Shown here: in pieces, positions 41,880 to 50,426 of the stretch
Layout of the letters: each line of letters opens with the position of its first letter
How positions within the stretch are numbered: the stretch's first letter is position 1
Origin: Tepidiforma bonchosmolovskayae
GTDB lineage: Bacteria; Chloroflexota; Dehalococcoidia; Tepidiformales; Tepidiformaceae
Direction: 5' to 3'
Assembly (NCBI RefSeq): GCF_008838325.1
Contig: NZ_CP042829.1
Location: 310,001 to 374,000, forward strand
Length of the DNA: 64,000 nucleotides
Made by a program: the position numbers and the translations under genes
The notes under the pieces: generated by a model
Database searches by the model: none
Told to the model about the DNA's origin: nothing
The model's input: the letters and a program-made list of their open reading frames with translations, nothing else

Positions 41880-42752
41880 TCAGGGAGCGGCGAGCCGTTC
41901 GAGGAGCCCTTCGACCTGGACGCCGGTGATCGGGCGGACGACCCGCCCCGCACCGGTCCAGTAGGGCCACTTCCAGTCGCCGGTGGCGCGCGGCTGCTGC
42001 ACGGAGAAGAGGACCGACCGGTCTTTGCTGGCGAGCATGAGGTGGTAGTGCTCGCCGAGGGGGACGGTCTCGTTGACGAGGCCGACCCAGCAGGTCATTT
42101 CGCCGCCCGGGAGGGCGAAGGTGGTGCCGAAGTAGCGGTAGTGCCCGCCGACCGGCCGGGAGGCGCTGGCAACGTAGCGGACGCCGGGGCCGAAGCGCAT
42201 GCGGAGGGCGGCACCGATGAGGGCGTGGAGGCGGTTGGTGGTGAGCGCCTCATCGAGCGGAACCTCGCCGAGGCCGAGGATGTCCTCGAGGACGAACTGC
42301 CGGAACTGGGCAGCGATGGGGTCGGGGTCGCCTTCGAGGGCTTCGACGACCTCGTACCAGGTAACGGCAGCCCAGGGCGCGGGGACGTCATCGCGGGGCA
42401 GCCCGAGCATGACAAAGGCGGGCGGCTCGGCCCACTGGCGGGCGACGGCCTCCATGGCGGGGAGCTGGGTTTCATCGGCGCCCGGCTCGACCTGGACTTC
42501 GACGAGCACACGCCGTCCGCCTTCGTAGGTGAGGAGGAGGTCGGCGATGCCGGCATCGGCGAGGCGGGGCTGGACTTCGACGAGCGCGAGGGGCTCGGGG
42601 CCGACGCCGGCGGCCTGGGCGAAGAGTGCGTTCAGCATGCGGTGGCCGCCCCGGAGGAAGTAGGCCAGTGCGCTCGTGCAGTAGTTCTCGAAGGGGCTGG
42701 CCCTGGACCCCGCACGGTAGGCCGAGAGCATGGTAAAGAGGTTGTCGGACAT
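41880..42752 (-). CDS. PD-(D/E)XK nuclease-like protein
   Basis: This 290-residue protein has the skeleton of a restriction-fold nuclease in its first 110 residues: an N-terminal helix with FENYCTSALAYFLR (Glu22), a strand with ADLLL (Asp71), VLVEVQV (Glu85-x-Gln87) and a following helix with ETQLPAME (Gln96). The E-x-K lysine is a glutamine here, as in some active members. The second half is a separate domain with aromatic strands (YRYFGTTFALP, CWVGLVNE) and no family I recognise. It lies 40 bases after the recombinase-like gene and is probably cotranscribed with it. Confidence 0.6.
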   Translation of the reverse strand: MSDNLFTMLSAYRAGSRASPFENYCTSALAYFLRGGHRMLNALFAQAAGVGPEPLALVEVQPRLADAGIADLLLTYEGGRRVLVEVQVEPGADETQLPAMEAVARQWAEPPAFVMLGLPRDDVPAPWAAVTWYEVVEALEGDPDPIAAQFRQFVLEDILGLGEVPLDEALTTNRLHALIGAALRMRFGPGVRYVASASRPVGGHYRYFGTTFALPGGEMTCWVGLVNETVPLGEHYHLMLASKDRSVLFSVQQPRATGDWKWPYWTGAGRVVRPITGVQVEGLLERLAAP

Positions 42753-42792
42753 CAGTTCCAGTATGCACGCGGGGCGGCCAGACCCGCACCCG

Positions 42793-44202
42793 TCAGACGC
42801 GACGGTAGACCCGGAGGTCGTCGCCATCGACCTCGATGCGGTCGACGACGTCGCGGAGGGCAGCCTGGAGGTCGTCGAAGGGGAGGGCATCCCATTCGCG
42901 GAGGAGGCGTTCGCGCTGCTGTTCGAGGTGGCGGCGGCGCTCGGCTTCGGACTCATGGGCATGGATGCGCTCCCGGGCGGCAGCGAGCTCGGCGGTGAGC
43001 TGCCGGTGCTCGTCGGCCAGTTCGGCGCCGAGCGCCTTCATACGTTCGATGGTGATATGGCCGTGGGCGGCATCGGCCACCAGCTCTTCGACCTGGCGGC
43101 GGTTGCGCTTGATGCGCGCCTCAATCCGGTCGACCTGGGACATCAGTTCGAGGGCGTAGGAGTCCACATTGCCAGCGACGCGGACGCGGGGACCGGGGTG
43201 GTCGTCGCTGGCAAGCGCCTCCCGGACGCGGGCCTCGAGGTCGGCGGCGCGGCGGGTGTTGTAGGCGCAGGCGCTCTGGTTCGTGCGCGATTCGCACTGG
43301 TAGTAGCGATAGGTGGCGGTGCGGGAATCGCCGGAGCGGGTGAGCCAGGTTTGGCGGCGGCTGACGCCGATCATCTTGTTGCCGCAGCGGGCGCAGAAGA
43401 CGAGCCCGCTGAGGAGGAAGGGCGTGACGGTGCGCTGGCGGGCTGGGGCGTGGCGGGACTGGAGGCGGTCCTGGACGCGGCGGAAGTCCTCGGGGGAGAC
43501 GAGCGGGGGGTGGGTGCCGGTGACGGTGGTGCCGAAGCGGGAGTAGTGGCCGAGGTAGGCGCGGTTGCGGAGGATGTCGCGGACGGTGACCATGCTCCAG
43601 CGGCCGCCGCGGCGGGTTGGGATGTTCTCTTCGTTGAGGCGGCCGGCGATTTTGCGGATGCCGAGGTTCTCGTGGAGGTAAAGGCGGAAGATGTAGCGGA
43701 CGACTACCGCCTCTTCCGGGACGAGTTCGAGCTTTCGCCGGGGACCGACGCGGTAGCCGTAGGGCGGGCGGCCGAGGACCTCGCCGCGCACGGCCTTTCG
43801 GCGCATGGCGGAGCGGACGCGCTCAGAGATTGGGGTGCCTTCGCCCCGCTCGGCCCAGGTATCGACGAGGGCTTTGAAGGCATCGGCACCGTTGGCGGCG
43901 AGGAGGACCGTGGCGCCGGCGTTTTCGAGTTCGAGGAGGCGGAGGGCGGCCACGCCCAGATCGGGCCCGAGCGCGGAGAGCGCATCGATGACGACGACCG
44001 TGAAGGCTTTATCGGGACGGCCGAGGAAGTCGAGGAGCTGGTCGAACCCGGCGGTCGAGGCGTCGTCGGGGTCGGCGAAGGTTGCGACCACCTCGTAGCC
44101 GGAGCGCTGGCAGAAGTCGAGGAAGGCGCGGTTCTGTTCGCCGATGCTGCGTTTTTGGCCATTGCGGCGGGCTGTTGCAGAGAAGTAGCCGATGGCCTGC
44201 AT
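42793..44202 (-). CDS. Large serine-recombinase-like protein with missing active-site residues
   Basis: This 469-residue protein has the full layout of a large serine recombinase: an N-terminal resolvase-like domain, a recombinase domain (GRPPYGYRVGPRRKLEL, IFRLYLHENLGIRKIAGRLNEENIPTRRGGRW in parts), a zinc ribbon (CARCGNKMIG ... CESRTNQSAC) and a C-terminal coiled coil. The catalytic residues are not where expected. The family Y-x-R-x-S reads YFSAT, and the D-R-L-S-R motif reads DALSAL, so the nucleophile and both arginines seem lost while SIGEQ is kept. It may bind DNA without cutting it. The gene is intact, and begins 8 bases after the zinc-ribbon gene. No att-like repeats were seen. Confidence 0.82.
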   Translation of the reverse strand: MQAIGYFSATARRNGQKRSIGEQNRAFLDFCQRSGYEVVATFADPDDASTAGFDQLLDFLGRPDKAFTVVVIDALSALGPDLGVAALRLLELENAGATVLLAANGADAFKALVDTWAERGEGTPISERVRSAMRRKAVRGEVLGRPPYGYRVGPRRKLELVPEEAVVVRYIFRLYLHENLGIRKIAGRLNEENIPTRRGGRWSMVTVRDILRNRAYLGHYSRFGTTVTGTHPPLVSPEDFRRVQDRLQSRHAPARQRTVTPFLLSGLVFCARCGNKMIGVSRRQTWLTRSGDSRTATYRYYQCESRTNQSACAYNTRRAADLEARVREALASDDHPGPRVRVAGNVDSYALELMSQVDRIEARIKRNRRQVEELVADAAHGHITIERMKALGAELADEHRQLTAELAAARERIHAHESEAERRRHLEQQRERLLREWDALPFDDLQAALRDVVDRIEVDGDDLRVYRRV

Positions 44203-44210
44203 GGGGCGCC

Positions 44211-44909
44211 TCAGCCGACGTAGAGGATGCGCTCGCAGTTCGGGCACTGGGCGAGCGTGGCCGGGTCGAAGGCCTTGCGGCGAACGCTTTCGGGGATGGC
44301 AACGCGGCAGCCGGAGCAGGTGCTGCCCTGGATGCGGGCGACGGCGGTTCCCCGGCGCCGGCGGACATCCTCGTAGAGGCGGATCGAGGCCGGGTGGATG
44401 CGGTCCACCTGGCCCGCGCGGCGGGCGAGGGCGGCGGCGAGGGCAGATGCAAGCTGCGCGCGGCGGGCTTCGAGGGCGGCGACCTCCTGCTCGCGCTCGC
44501 GGCGGGCGGCTGCGAGGGCGGCCTCGGCAGCCCGCCGGGCCGCATCGGCGGCCTCGAACTCCTCCATCACCGCCAGGAGGCGGTCCTCGAGCTGGCTGCG
44601 CTGGGCCTTGAGGTGTTCGAGCTCGTGCTGGATGGCGGTGAGCTCCTTCGGGTTGCGGACGGAGCCGTCGTAGAGGCGCTTCTCCTCGGGAGTGATTTTG
44701 GCATCGAGGGCAGCGACGTCGGCTTCGAGCGCGCGCTGGGAGCGGCGGAGGTCCTGGTAGCGGGCGTCGGCTTCAGCGAATGCGGCCTCTGCTGCGGCGA
44801 GCGGTTCGGAGTGGGCCAGGCGCCCGTCGATGTCGGCGATTGCTGCTTCGAGACCGGCGACTTCGTCGTCGATCTCCTGGAGCGTGCAGATATCGTTGAT
44901 GAGCGACAT
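44211..44909 (-). CDS. Coiled-coil C4 zinc-ribbon protein (CdsZ/DUF164 family)
   Basis: This 232-residue protein consists of a long antiparallel coiled coil (residues about 1-165, rich in Ala, Glu, Arg) containing the conserved turn RLYDGSVRNPKELTAIQHE, and a C-terminal zinc ribbon (CSGCRVAIPESV and CPNCERILYVG). This is the CdsZ / zf-RING_7 pattern, found widely in bacteria and linked to RNA or ribosome-related functions of uncertain detail. It is the first gene of a leftward set with the recombinase-like and nuclease-like genes. Confidence 0.9.
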   Translation of the reverse strand: MSLINDICTLQEIDDEVAGLEAAIADIDGRLAHSEPLAAAEAAFAEADARYQDLRRSQRALEADVAALDAKITPEEKRLYDGSVRNPKELTAIQHELEHLKAQRSQLEDRLLAVMEEFEAADAARRAAEAALAAARREREQEVAALEARRAQLASALAAALARRAGQVDRIHPASIRLYEDVRRRRGTAVARIQGSTCSGCRVAIPESVRRKAFDPATLAQCPNCERILYVG

Positions 44910-45115
44910 GCGGCGGTCCCCCGGGCAGGGCTAACCCTAGCGGCAAAGCCTAGGGGTCCGGGCGGGCGGGCTCAATGGCGTTCGGCGGCCAGCAGTCGAA
45001 TCATCACGTTTGGGCCGAACTTATGGCGTATCGGGCGCAGGGCGGGGGCACGGCATCTACCGAAGCGGTGCGGAATGGGGTTCAATGGAAGTGAGTTCAC
45101 CAGGAGGGGCGGGGG
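44910..45115. other. Divergent intergenic region (206 bases)
   Basis: This region must hold promoters for the zinc-ribbon gene (leftward) and the DUF177-rpmF-fab operon (rightward). I see no convincing -35/-10 pair, operator or RNA element; the best feature is the AGGAGG ribosome site at 45102-45107. Confidence 0.5.
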
Positions 45116-45622
45116 ATGCGTTTCAACGTTGCGGGGCTGCTGAAGTCCGAGGTCGGGGCAAGCCGGCGACACGAGATCGAGCCGGAGGAGCCGGTTCACC
45201 GAGGGAGCGTGGTGATCATCCGGGTGCCGCGGGGGGTGCTGGTGCGGTGCGAGGCGGATGTGTTCATCGAGGCGCAGTGCAGCCGCTGCCTCGTGCCGTT
45301 CGCCTATCCGGAGACGGTGCGGTTCGAGGAGTTTTACCGGCAGCAGGTGGACCTGGTGGACGGGCACCGGATTGCGATGATCGAGGGGGAAGACGAGGAC
45401 ACCTTCGTCATCGGGCTGAACAACGAAGTCGACATTAGCGAGGCCGTCCGGCAATATACGGTGATGGCTGCAGCGATGCAGCCGCTCTGTCGGCCGGACT
45501 GCCCGGGGCTGTGCCCCGAGTGCGGGACGGACCTGAGCATGGAAACCTGCCAGTGCGAGCGCGCACCGATCGACCCGCGATGGGCGAGGCTGCTCACACT
45601 GCAGACTCGGAAGCATGGGTAA
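45116..45622 (+). CDS. DUF177/YceD family protein
   Basis: This 168-residue protein shows the DUF177 form: an N-terminal beta region, CEADVFIEAQCSRCLVPF (C-x2-C), an acidic middle, and a C-terminal CRPDCPGLCPECGTDL metal-binding cluster. Members sit almost always directly before rpmF, as here (20 bases), and are needed for 23S rRNA accumulation in plants and Escherichia coli. ATG 45116 follows AGGAGG by 8 bases. It opens the ribosome-to-fatty-acid operon. Confidence 0.93.
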   Translation: MRFNVAGLLKSEVGASRRHEIEPEEPVHRGSVVIIRVPRGVLVRCEADVFIEAQCSRCLVPFAYPETVRFEEFYRQQVDLVDGHRIAMIEGEDEDTFVIGLNNEVDISEAVRQYTVMAAAMQPLCRPDCPGLCPECGTDLSMETCQCERAPIDPRWARLLTLQTRKHG

Positions 45623-45642
45623 CGACCTGAAGGAGAGCCGCT

Positions 45643-45837
45643 ATGCCGCCGCTGCCAAAGCGGAAATACGCAGCTTCGCGCCAGGGGAAGCGCCGCTCGC
45701 ATCTGAAGCTGAAGATGCCGCACATCATCGATTGTCCGCGGTGCAAGAGCCCGCGGCTGGCGCATCACGCCTGCCCGATTTGCGGGACGTACCGGGGCCG
45801 GGAAGTGATTCAGCTGCCCGAGCCGGATCTCGACTGA
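45643..45837 (+). CDS. rpmF: 50S ribosomal protein L32
   Basis: This 64-residue basic ribosomal protein starts MPPLPKRKYAASRQGKRRSH and has a zinc ribbon (CPRCKSPRLAHHACPICG), the C-plus form of L32. It binds 23S rRNA in the large subunit. The spacing to DUF177 and to fabD is the classical arrangement. A longer frame over the same bases belongs to an upstream reading of fabD and is not protein-like. Confidence 0.96.
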   Translation: MPPLPKRKYAASRQGKRRSHLKLKMPHIIDCPRCKSPRLAHHACPICGTYRGREVIQLPEPDLD

Positions 45838-45854
45838 CCTTCGGAGCTACGGCT

Positions 45855-46817
45855 CTGGAACCGTTCCTCATCTACAGCGACCCGGTTCGAAAGGACCGGG
45901 CGTTCGTGTTCCCGGGGCAGGGCGCGCAGGCCGTGGGCATGGGGAAGGACCTCTACGAGCAGTTCCCAACGGCCCGCGAGCTGTACGACCGCGCGGACGA
46001 GATCCTCGGGTTCCGGCTGAGCCGGCTCTGCTTCGAAGGCCCGGAAGAGGAGCTCCAGCAGACCAGGAACGCCCAGCCGGCGATTGCGGTGACGAGCCTC
46101 GCGCTCCTGAAGGTGGCGACCGAGGTTTCGCCGCAGCTGCTGGAACGGCCCGCGTTCGTGGCGGGGCACTCGCTGGGCGAATACTCGGCGCTGGTGGCTG
46201 CCGGCGCCCTGCCGTTCGACGAAGCGGTGCGGCTGCTGCGCATCCGGGGTGAGCTGATGCAGGCTGCCGGGGAGAAGAACCCGGGAACGATGGCTGCCGT
46301 GCTCGGCCTTGACCTGACCGACTGCGAGGAGATCTGCCGGGAGGCGGGCGCCGAGGTGTGCAACGTGAATGCGCCGGGGCAGATCGTCATCGGGGGGCGG
46401 CGCGAGGCGGTCGTGCGCGCGCTGGATTACGCCAAGGCCCGCGGCGCGGTGAAGGTGATTCCGCTCAGCGTCAGCGGGGCGTTCCACAGCTCCCTGATGC
46501 GGCCGGCGGCCGATGGGATGGTGCAGCCGGTGGCGACGGCTTCGCTCGCGGACCCGGCAGTGCCCGTCGTGCTGAATGTGACGGCAACGCCGACGCAGGA
46601 CGAGCTGGCGATTCGGCACGAGCTGGTGGACCAGGTCTGCCGGCCGGTGCAGTGGACCAAGACGGTGGAGTTCCTCGGCGCCCATGGAGTCGAGACCTTC
46701 ATCGAGTTCGGCCCGGGGCGCGTCCTGACGGCGATCATCAAGCGGATGCTGCGGAAGTCGACGTGCATCAATGTGAACGACGCAGCGTCAGTGCGGGTGC
46801 AGCTCCCCGATGGGTGA
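45855..46817 (+). CDS. fabD: Malonyl-CoA:ACP transacylase, probable CTG start
   Basis: This protein of about 320 residues moves malonyl groups from CoA to acyl carrier protein. It shows AFVFPGQGAQAVGMG, the nucleophile in GHSLGEYSAL, and the histidine region SGAFHSSLM, then FIEFGPGRVL. No ATG, GTG or TTG exists in frame between the rpmF stop and the first conserved strand. CTG 45855 is 8 bases after GGAG (45843-45846) and gives a normal N-terminus. GTG 45906 would cut into the FVFPGQG strand, and the ATG at 45615 would mean an unlikely 80-residue overlap with rpmF. The next gene overlaps its stop by 8 bases. Confidence 0.9.
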   Translation: MEPFLIYSDPVRKDRAFVFPGQGAQAVGMGKDLYEQFPTARELYDRADEILGFRLSRLCFEGPEEELQQTRNAQPAIAVTSLALLKVATEVSPQLLERPAFVAGHSLGEYSALVAAGALPFDEAVRLLRIRGELMQAAGEKNPGTMAAVLGLDLTDCEEICREAGAEVCNVNAPGQIVIGGRREAVVRALDYAKARGAVKVIPLSVSGAFHSSLMRPAADGMVQPVATASLADPAVPVVLNVTATPTQDELAIRHELVDQVCRPVQWTKTVEFLGAHGVETFIEFGPGRVLTAIIKRMLRKSTCINVNDAASVRVQLPDG

Positions 46818-47559
46818 CCTGGACGGCAAAGCGGCGCTGGTGACGGGCGGGAGCCGGGGCATCGGCCGGGCAATCTGCCTGGAGCTGGGGCGCCGCGGCG
46901 CCCGGGTGGCGGTGAACTACCGCGCGAATGCCGAGCTGGCCGAGCAGGTGGCGGCCGAGATCCGGGCGATGGGCAGCGAGGCGTTTGCCGTGGGGGGCGA
47001 TGTCGCGAATGGCGACGACGCTGCTGCGATGGTGAAGGCGACCGTCGAGCGGTTCGGCGGGCTGGACATCCTCGTGAACAACGCGGGCATCACCCGCGAC
47101 GGGCTGCTGATGCGGATGAGCGACGAGGACTGGGACGCGGTGCACCAGGTGAACCTGCGGGGCGCATTCCTGGTCACCCGGGCTGCGATGCGGCCGATGC
47201 TGCGGGCGCGGGGCGGCCGGATCATCAACATCACGAGCGTGGTGGGGGTGATGGGGAACGCGGGCCAGGCGAACTACGCGGCAGCGAAGGCGGGGCTCAT
47301 CGGCTTCACGCGGGCGCTGGCCCGGGAGGTGGCGTCGCGGGGGATCACGGTGAACGCTGTGGCGCCCGGGTTCATCGAGACGGACATCATCCAGGGCATG
47401 AGCGAGCAGGCGGTCGCGTGGGCGAAGTCGCAGATTCCGCTGGGGCGGCTGGCGGGGCCGGAGGAGGTCGCGCCGCTGGTCGCGTTCCTTGCCAGCGACG
47501 GGGCGGGCTACATCACGGGGCAGTGCATCCACGTTGATGGCGGTATGGTGATGGCGTGA
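46810..47559 (+). CDS. fabG: 3-oxoacyl-ACP reductase
   Basis: This 249-residue NADPH-dependent SDR performs the first reduction of fatty-acid elongation. It shows TGGSRGIGRA, NNAGITRDGLLMRM (the FabG form), the catalytic serine in NITSVVG, YAAAK, and the C-terminal YITGQCIHVDGGMVM. Context after fabD and before nusB and acpP supports the assignment. ATG 46810 overlaps the fabD stop by 8 bases. Confidence 0.95.
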   Translation: MGDLDGKAALVTGGSRGIGRAICLELGRRGARVAVNYRANAELAEQVAAEIRAMGSEAFAVGGDVANGDDAAAMVKATVERFGGLDILVNNAGITRDGLLMRMSDEDWDAVHQVNLRGAFLVTRAAMRPMLRARGGRIINITSVVGVMGNAGQANYAAAKAGLIGFTRALAREVASRGITVNAVAPGFIETDIIQGMSEQAVAWAKSQIPLGRLAGPEEVAPLVAFLASDGAGYITGQCIHVDGGMVMA

Positions 47560-48062
47560 CCGCCAGCCCCTACCGGCTCATTCGACAGCTGGCCATTGAA
47601 GCGCTCTACGAAGCCGAGACCTCGGGCCACCCGGCAGAGGCTGCGTTCCGGCGCCGGCTCCTCGAAGAGCGGGAGTCGACGCCCTCGCTCCGTGGCGAGG
47701 AGTGGGAGAAGCGCGGGCTTGCGGCGATCCGGGGGGTGCTGGGCCTGCTCCCGGAGCTGGACCGGTACATCCAGGAGGCGGCTCCAAAGTACCCGGTGAG
47801 CACGCTTGCCATCGTTGACCGCAACATCCTGCGGCTTGCAATATGGGAACTCGTCTCGGACAATTCGGCGCCGGTCGCGGCCGTCATCAACGAGGCCGTT
47901 GAACTTGCGCACCGGTATGGAGGCGACAGTTCGCCGAGCTTCGTAAACGGCGTGTTGCGGACGGTGAGTGAACGGCTGCGGCAGCGGGGGGAAGACCCCG
48001 GCAGCGCCGGAAGCACCGTGCCGGAGCGCGAAACGACGACACCAACGGACCCCAGCCAGTAA
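47556..48062 (+). CDS. nusB: Transcription antitermination factor NusB
   Basis: This 168-residue helical protein matches Nus[16 protein letters not shown] at the N-terminus, then [12 protein letters not shown] and the hallmark [26 protein letters not shown] (given as one conserved helix pair, here in two parts [13 protein letters not shown] and SFVNGVL). It binds boxA RNA with S10 during rRNA transcription. The first half carries a short charged insertion compared with E. coli. The start is GTG 47556, overlapping the fabG stop (GTGA). The last 25 residues are low-complexity. Confidence 0.93.
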   Translation: MTASPYRLIRQLAIEALYEAETSGHPAEAAFRRRLLEERESTPSLRGEEWEKRGLAAIRGVLGLLPELDRYIQEAAPKYPVSTLAIVDRNILRLAIWELVSDNSAPVAAVINEAVELAHRYGGDSSPSFVNGVLRTVSERLRQRGEDPGSAGSTVPERETTTPTDPSQ

Positions 48063-48088
48063 ACGTCATCCCAGGAGAAACCAGGACC

Positions 48089-48349
48089 GTGGCAACCGTA
48101 TTCGAACGTGTTCGCAAGATTGTGGTCGAGCAACTCGGCGTGGAGGAGGACGAAGTCGTCCCGAGCGCCTCGTTCGTCGACGACCTGAACGCCGACTCGC
48201 TGGACCTCGTTGAGCTGATTATGTCGCTTGAGGAGGAGTTCGCGAACGACGTTGCCGGGCTCGAGATCAGCGATGAAGACGCTGAAAAGATCGTGACCGT
48301 GCAGGACGCCGTAGACTACTTGAAGGACCACGGGGTCGAAGACAAGTAA
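48089..48349 (+). CDS. acpP: Acyl carrier protein
   Basis: This 86-residue acidic four-helix carrier has the phosphopantetheine serine in [11 protein letters not shown] (Ser about 38). It carries growing acyl chains for FabD, FabG and the other FAS II enzymes. GTG 48089 has a CAGGAGAAA ribosome site. The length is slightly above the usual 78 because of a short insertion after EEEF. Confidence 0.96.
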   Translation: MATVFERVRKIVVEQLGVEEDEVVPSASFVDDLNADSLDLVELIMSLEEEFANDVAGLEISDEDAEKIVTVQDAVDYLKDHGVEDK

Positions 48350-48396
48350 GACGCCCGCGCCGGCCGGGGCGCGGGGCCGCCCCCCGGGAGGTACGC

Positions 48397-48807
48397 GTGG
48401 AGTTCCTGGGCATCGGCTACCAGGAGTTGCTGCTCATCCTGGTCCTGCTGCTGGTGGTAGTGGGACCTGAACGGCTGCCCCAGATGGCGTACCAGATCGG
48501 GCGAGCCGTGCGGCAGATGCAGCTGTATGCGCGGGCCGTGCGGGACGAGTTCCGGGACGAGATCGACTACCTGGACGAGCAGTACCGGACGATGCGGGGG
48601 GAGATCGAGCTTGCGCAACGGACCCTCCGCGAGGAGCAGGCGAAGCTGAACGAAGGGCTGGCGGAGGTCGATGCGACCCTGCGGGCGGCAGAAGCCGAGG
48701 CGGGGAGCGCACTCGCGGCGCCACCGCTCCCGGAGGCGGCCGCGCCGGGCGAGCCGGCGGCTGCGCCGGGGCCGGGCGGGGCACCATCGCCGCCGCTGGT
48801 GTTCTGA
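48397..48807 (+). CDS. Sec-independent translocase subunit TatA/TatB
   Basis: This 136-residue protein has the Tat hairpin form: a short N-terminal helix (LGIGYQELLLILVLLLVVV), the hinge GPERLPQ, then a long amphipathic helix (QIGRAVRQMQLYARAVRDEF). The length and charge of the second helix resemble TatB. The C-terminus is a Pro/Ala-rich tail. With TatC encoded 6 bases later it forms the Tat export site, which the RR-signal molybdoenzyme of this window would use. GTG 48397 follows GGGAGGTACGC. Confidence 0.92.
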   Translation: MEFLGIGYQELLLILVLLLVVVGPERLPQMAYQIGRAVRQMQLYARAVRDEFRDEIDYLDEQYRTMRGEIELAQRTLREEQAKLNEGLAEVDATLRAAEAEAGSALAAPPLPEAAAPGEPAAAPGPGGAPSPPLVF

Positions 48808-48813
48808 GGCGCC

Positions 48814-49620
48814 ATGGTAGCGGAACCGCTTCGCGATACCGGTGCGCCGGCGACGGCGGAGGAGGAGAGCGGCTACCACGGCGGCCCGGAGATGACGCTC
48901 CTCGAGCACCTGAAGGAGCTGCGCTACCGGGTGATGGTGAGCGGGCTGGCGGTGCTCATCGGCGTCATCGTCTGCTTCTACTTCTGGGAGACGATCCTCG
49001 GGTGGATGGTTGCCCCGGCCCGCGAGCGGGTGGAGGACTTCCGGGTTTCGAGTTTCTCTCCGACGGACCGGATCGGCATCATCGTGAAGATCGGGTTGTA
49101 TGGCGGGGTTATCCTCGCCTCGCCGGTCGTCATTTACCAGATGATGGCGTTCATCCTGCCGGGCCTCACGCCGAAGGAGCGGCGGATTCTGCTGCCGGGC
49201 ATCGTTGGCGGGGCCGCGTTCCTGCTCGCCGGGATGGCATTTGCCTACTGGGTCATCCTGCCGGCGTCGCTGGGATTCCTGCTGGAGCTGGGCAGCGACG
49301 AAATCGAAAACGTGATCGGCATCAAGCAGTATGTCGACTTCGTGACACGGATTGTGTTCTGGGTCGGGGTGTCGTTCGAGCTGCCGATGGTGCTGGCGCT
49401 CGCGGCGAAGCTCGGGCTGGTGCGTGCGCGCCAGCTGCTCGGCTTCTGGCGGTACGCGGTGGTCATCGTGTTCATTATCGCGGCGGTCGTGACGCCGACG
49501 CCGGATCCGGTGACGCAGACGTTCGTGGCGGCCCCGCTGCTCGGGCTGTACTTCATCGGCATCCTGATGGCGTGGGCGGTGCAGCCGAAGCGGAAGCAGC
49601 CAGCGGGGCCGGGGCGATGA
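48814..49620 (+). CDS. tatC: Sec-independent protein translocase TatC
   Basis: This 268-residue membrane protein has six helices and binds the twin-arginine signal. It shows the family start LLEHLKELRYRVM, the periplasmic loop with FSPTDRI, and the region QMMAFILPGLTPKERR, then AFAYWVILP, and the last-helix motif VVTPTPDPVTQ. A 28-residue polar N-terminal extension precedes the first helix. The TSUP permease gene overlaps its stop (ATGA). Confidence 0.95.
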   Translation: MVAEPLRDTGAPATAEEESGYHGGPEMTLLEHLKELRYRVMVSGLAVLIGVIVCFYFWETILGWMVAPARERVEDFRVSSFSPTDRIGIIVKIGLYGGVILASPVVIYQMMAFILPGLTPKERRILLPGIVGGAAFLLAGMAFAYWVILPASLGFLLELGSDEIENVIGIKQYVDFVTRIVFWVGVSFELPMVLALAAKLGLVRARQLLGFWRYAVVIVFIIAAVVTPTPDPVTQTFVAAPLLGLYFIGILMAWAVQPKRKQPAGPGR

Positions 49621-50426
49621 GCCGTCGCGGCCGGTGGTCGGCCCTGGCCGGGTTTTCGGGCGGCGTCCTGAGCGGGCTGCTCGGAGGCGGCGGCGGCGCG
49701 GTGATGGTGCCGCTGATGACCGGCCCGCTGCGGATGCGCCAGCACGTGGCTCACGGGACATCGCTCGCGGTGATTACGGTGACAGCGGCTGTGGCGGCGG
49801 TGCTGTACGGGATCGCGGGGCATTTCGACTGGCTGCTGTTTGCCGGGCTGGCGGCAGGCGCAGTAACCGGCGCCGTGGCGGGGGCGCGGCTTGCGCTGCG
49901 TGTGCCGGCCCTCCGGCTGCGCCAGGCGTTCGGCGTGTTCCTGCTGGCGGTTTCGCTGCGGATGCTGCTGTTCGCGCCCCCGGGCGGGTGGGTCGAGCCG
50001 GGGAAGCTGGCAGAACTCGGGCTGGCCGGGGTCATCGGCCTGAGCGGCGGACTTGCGAGCGGGGCGCTCGGGGTCGGCGGCGGTGCCATCTTTGTGCCGG
50101 CGATGGTGCTGGTGCTCGGCACGGAACAGCATGAGGCGCAGGGCATTTCGCTCGTGGTCATCGTCGTGGCTTCGGCGATGGGCGCGCTGACCCACTACCG
50201 GCAGGGTACGGTGGATACCGACGCGGCGCGGTGGCTGCTGCCGGCGGCTATCCCCGGCGCCATCGCCGGCGCGGGGCTGGCGACCCTCCTCAGCGGCCGC
50301 GGGCTGCAGGTGGTGTTCGCGGTCGTGCTTTCGGCGATCGGCGTGCAGATGCTGACCACGGCGACGCGGCGGCTGCGGGCGGCCGGGAGCACCGCGGGGG
50401 CGGCGCCGGAGGGAGTGCGTCCGTGA
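49617..50426 (+). CDS. TSUP/TauE-SafE family permease
   Basis: This 269-residue protein has about eight helices in two related halves. Each opens with the TSUP repeat: GFSGGVLSGLLGGGGGAVMVP and GLSGGLASGALGVGGGAIFVP (each split by helix breaks at GGGG). Members move sulfite, sulfoacetate or other sulfur and organic anions outward. It overlaps tatC and is overlapped by the glycosylase gene, so it is expressed with them. A second TSUP protein lies at 57328. Substrate unknown. Confidence 0.88.
   Translation: MSRRGRWSALAGFSGGVLSGLLGGGGGAVMVPLMTGPLRMRQHVAHGTSLAVITVTAAVAAVLYGIAGHFDWLLFAGLAAGAVTGAVAGARLALRVPALRLRQAFGVFLLAVSLRMLLFAPPGGWVEPGKLAELGLAGVIGLSGGLASGALGVGGGAIFVPAMVLVLGTEQHEAQGISLVVIVVASAMGALTHYRQGTVDTDAARWLLPAAIPGAIAGAGLATLLSGRGLQVVFAVVLSAIGVQMLTTATRRLRAAGSTAGAAPEGVRP

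Noticed and set aside
42793-44202. Active integrase of a prophage or integrative element
   Set aside because: Key catalytic residues appear absent, no phage or mobile genes flank it, and no direct-repeat attachment sites were seen.
48103-48114. CGAACGTGTTCG at the start of acpP as an SOS box
   Set aside because: The arms are right but the spacer is two bases, not four; acpP is a housekeeping gene and the palindrome is coding sequence.
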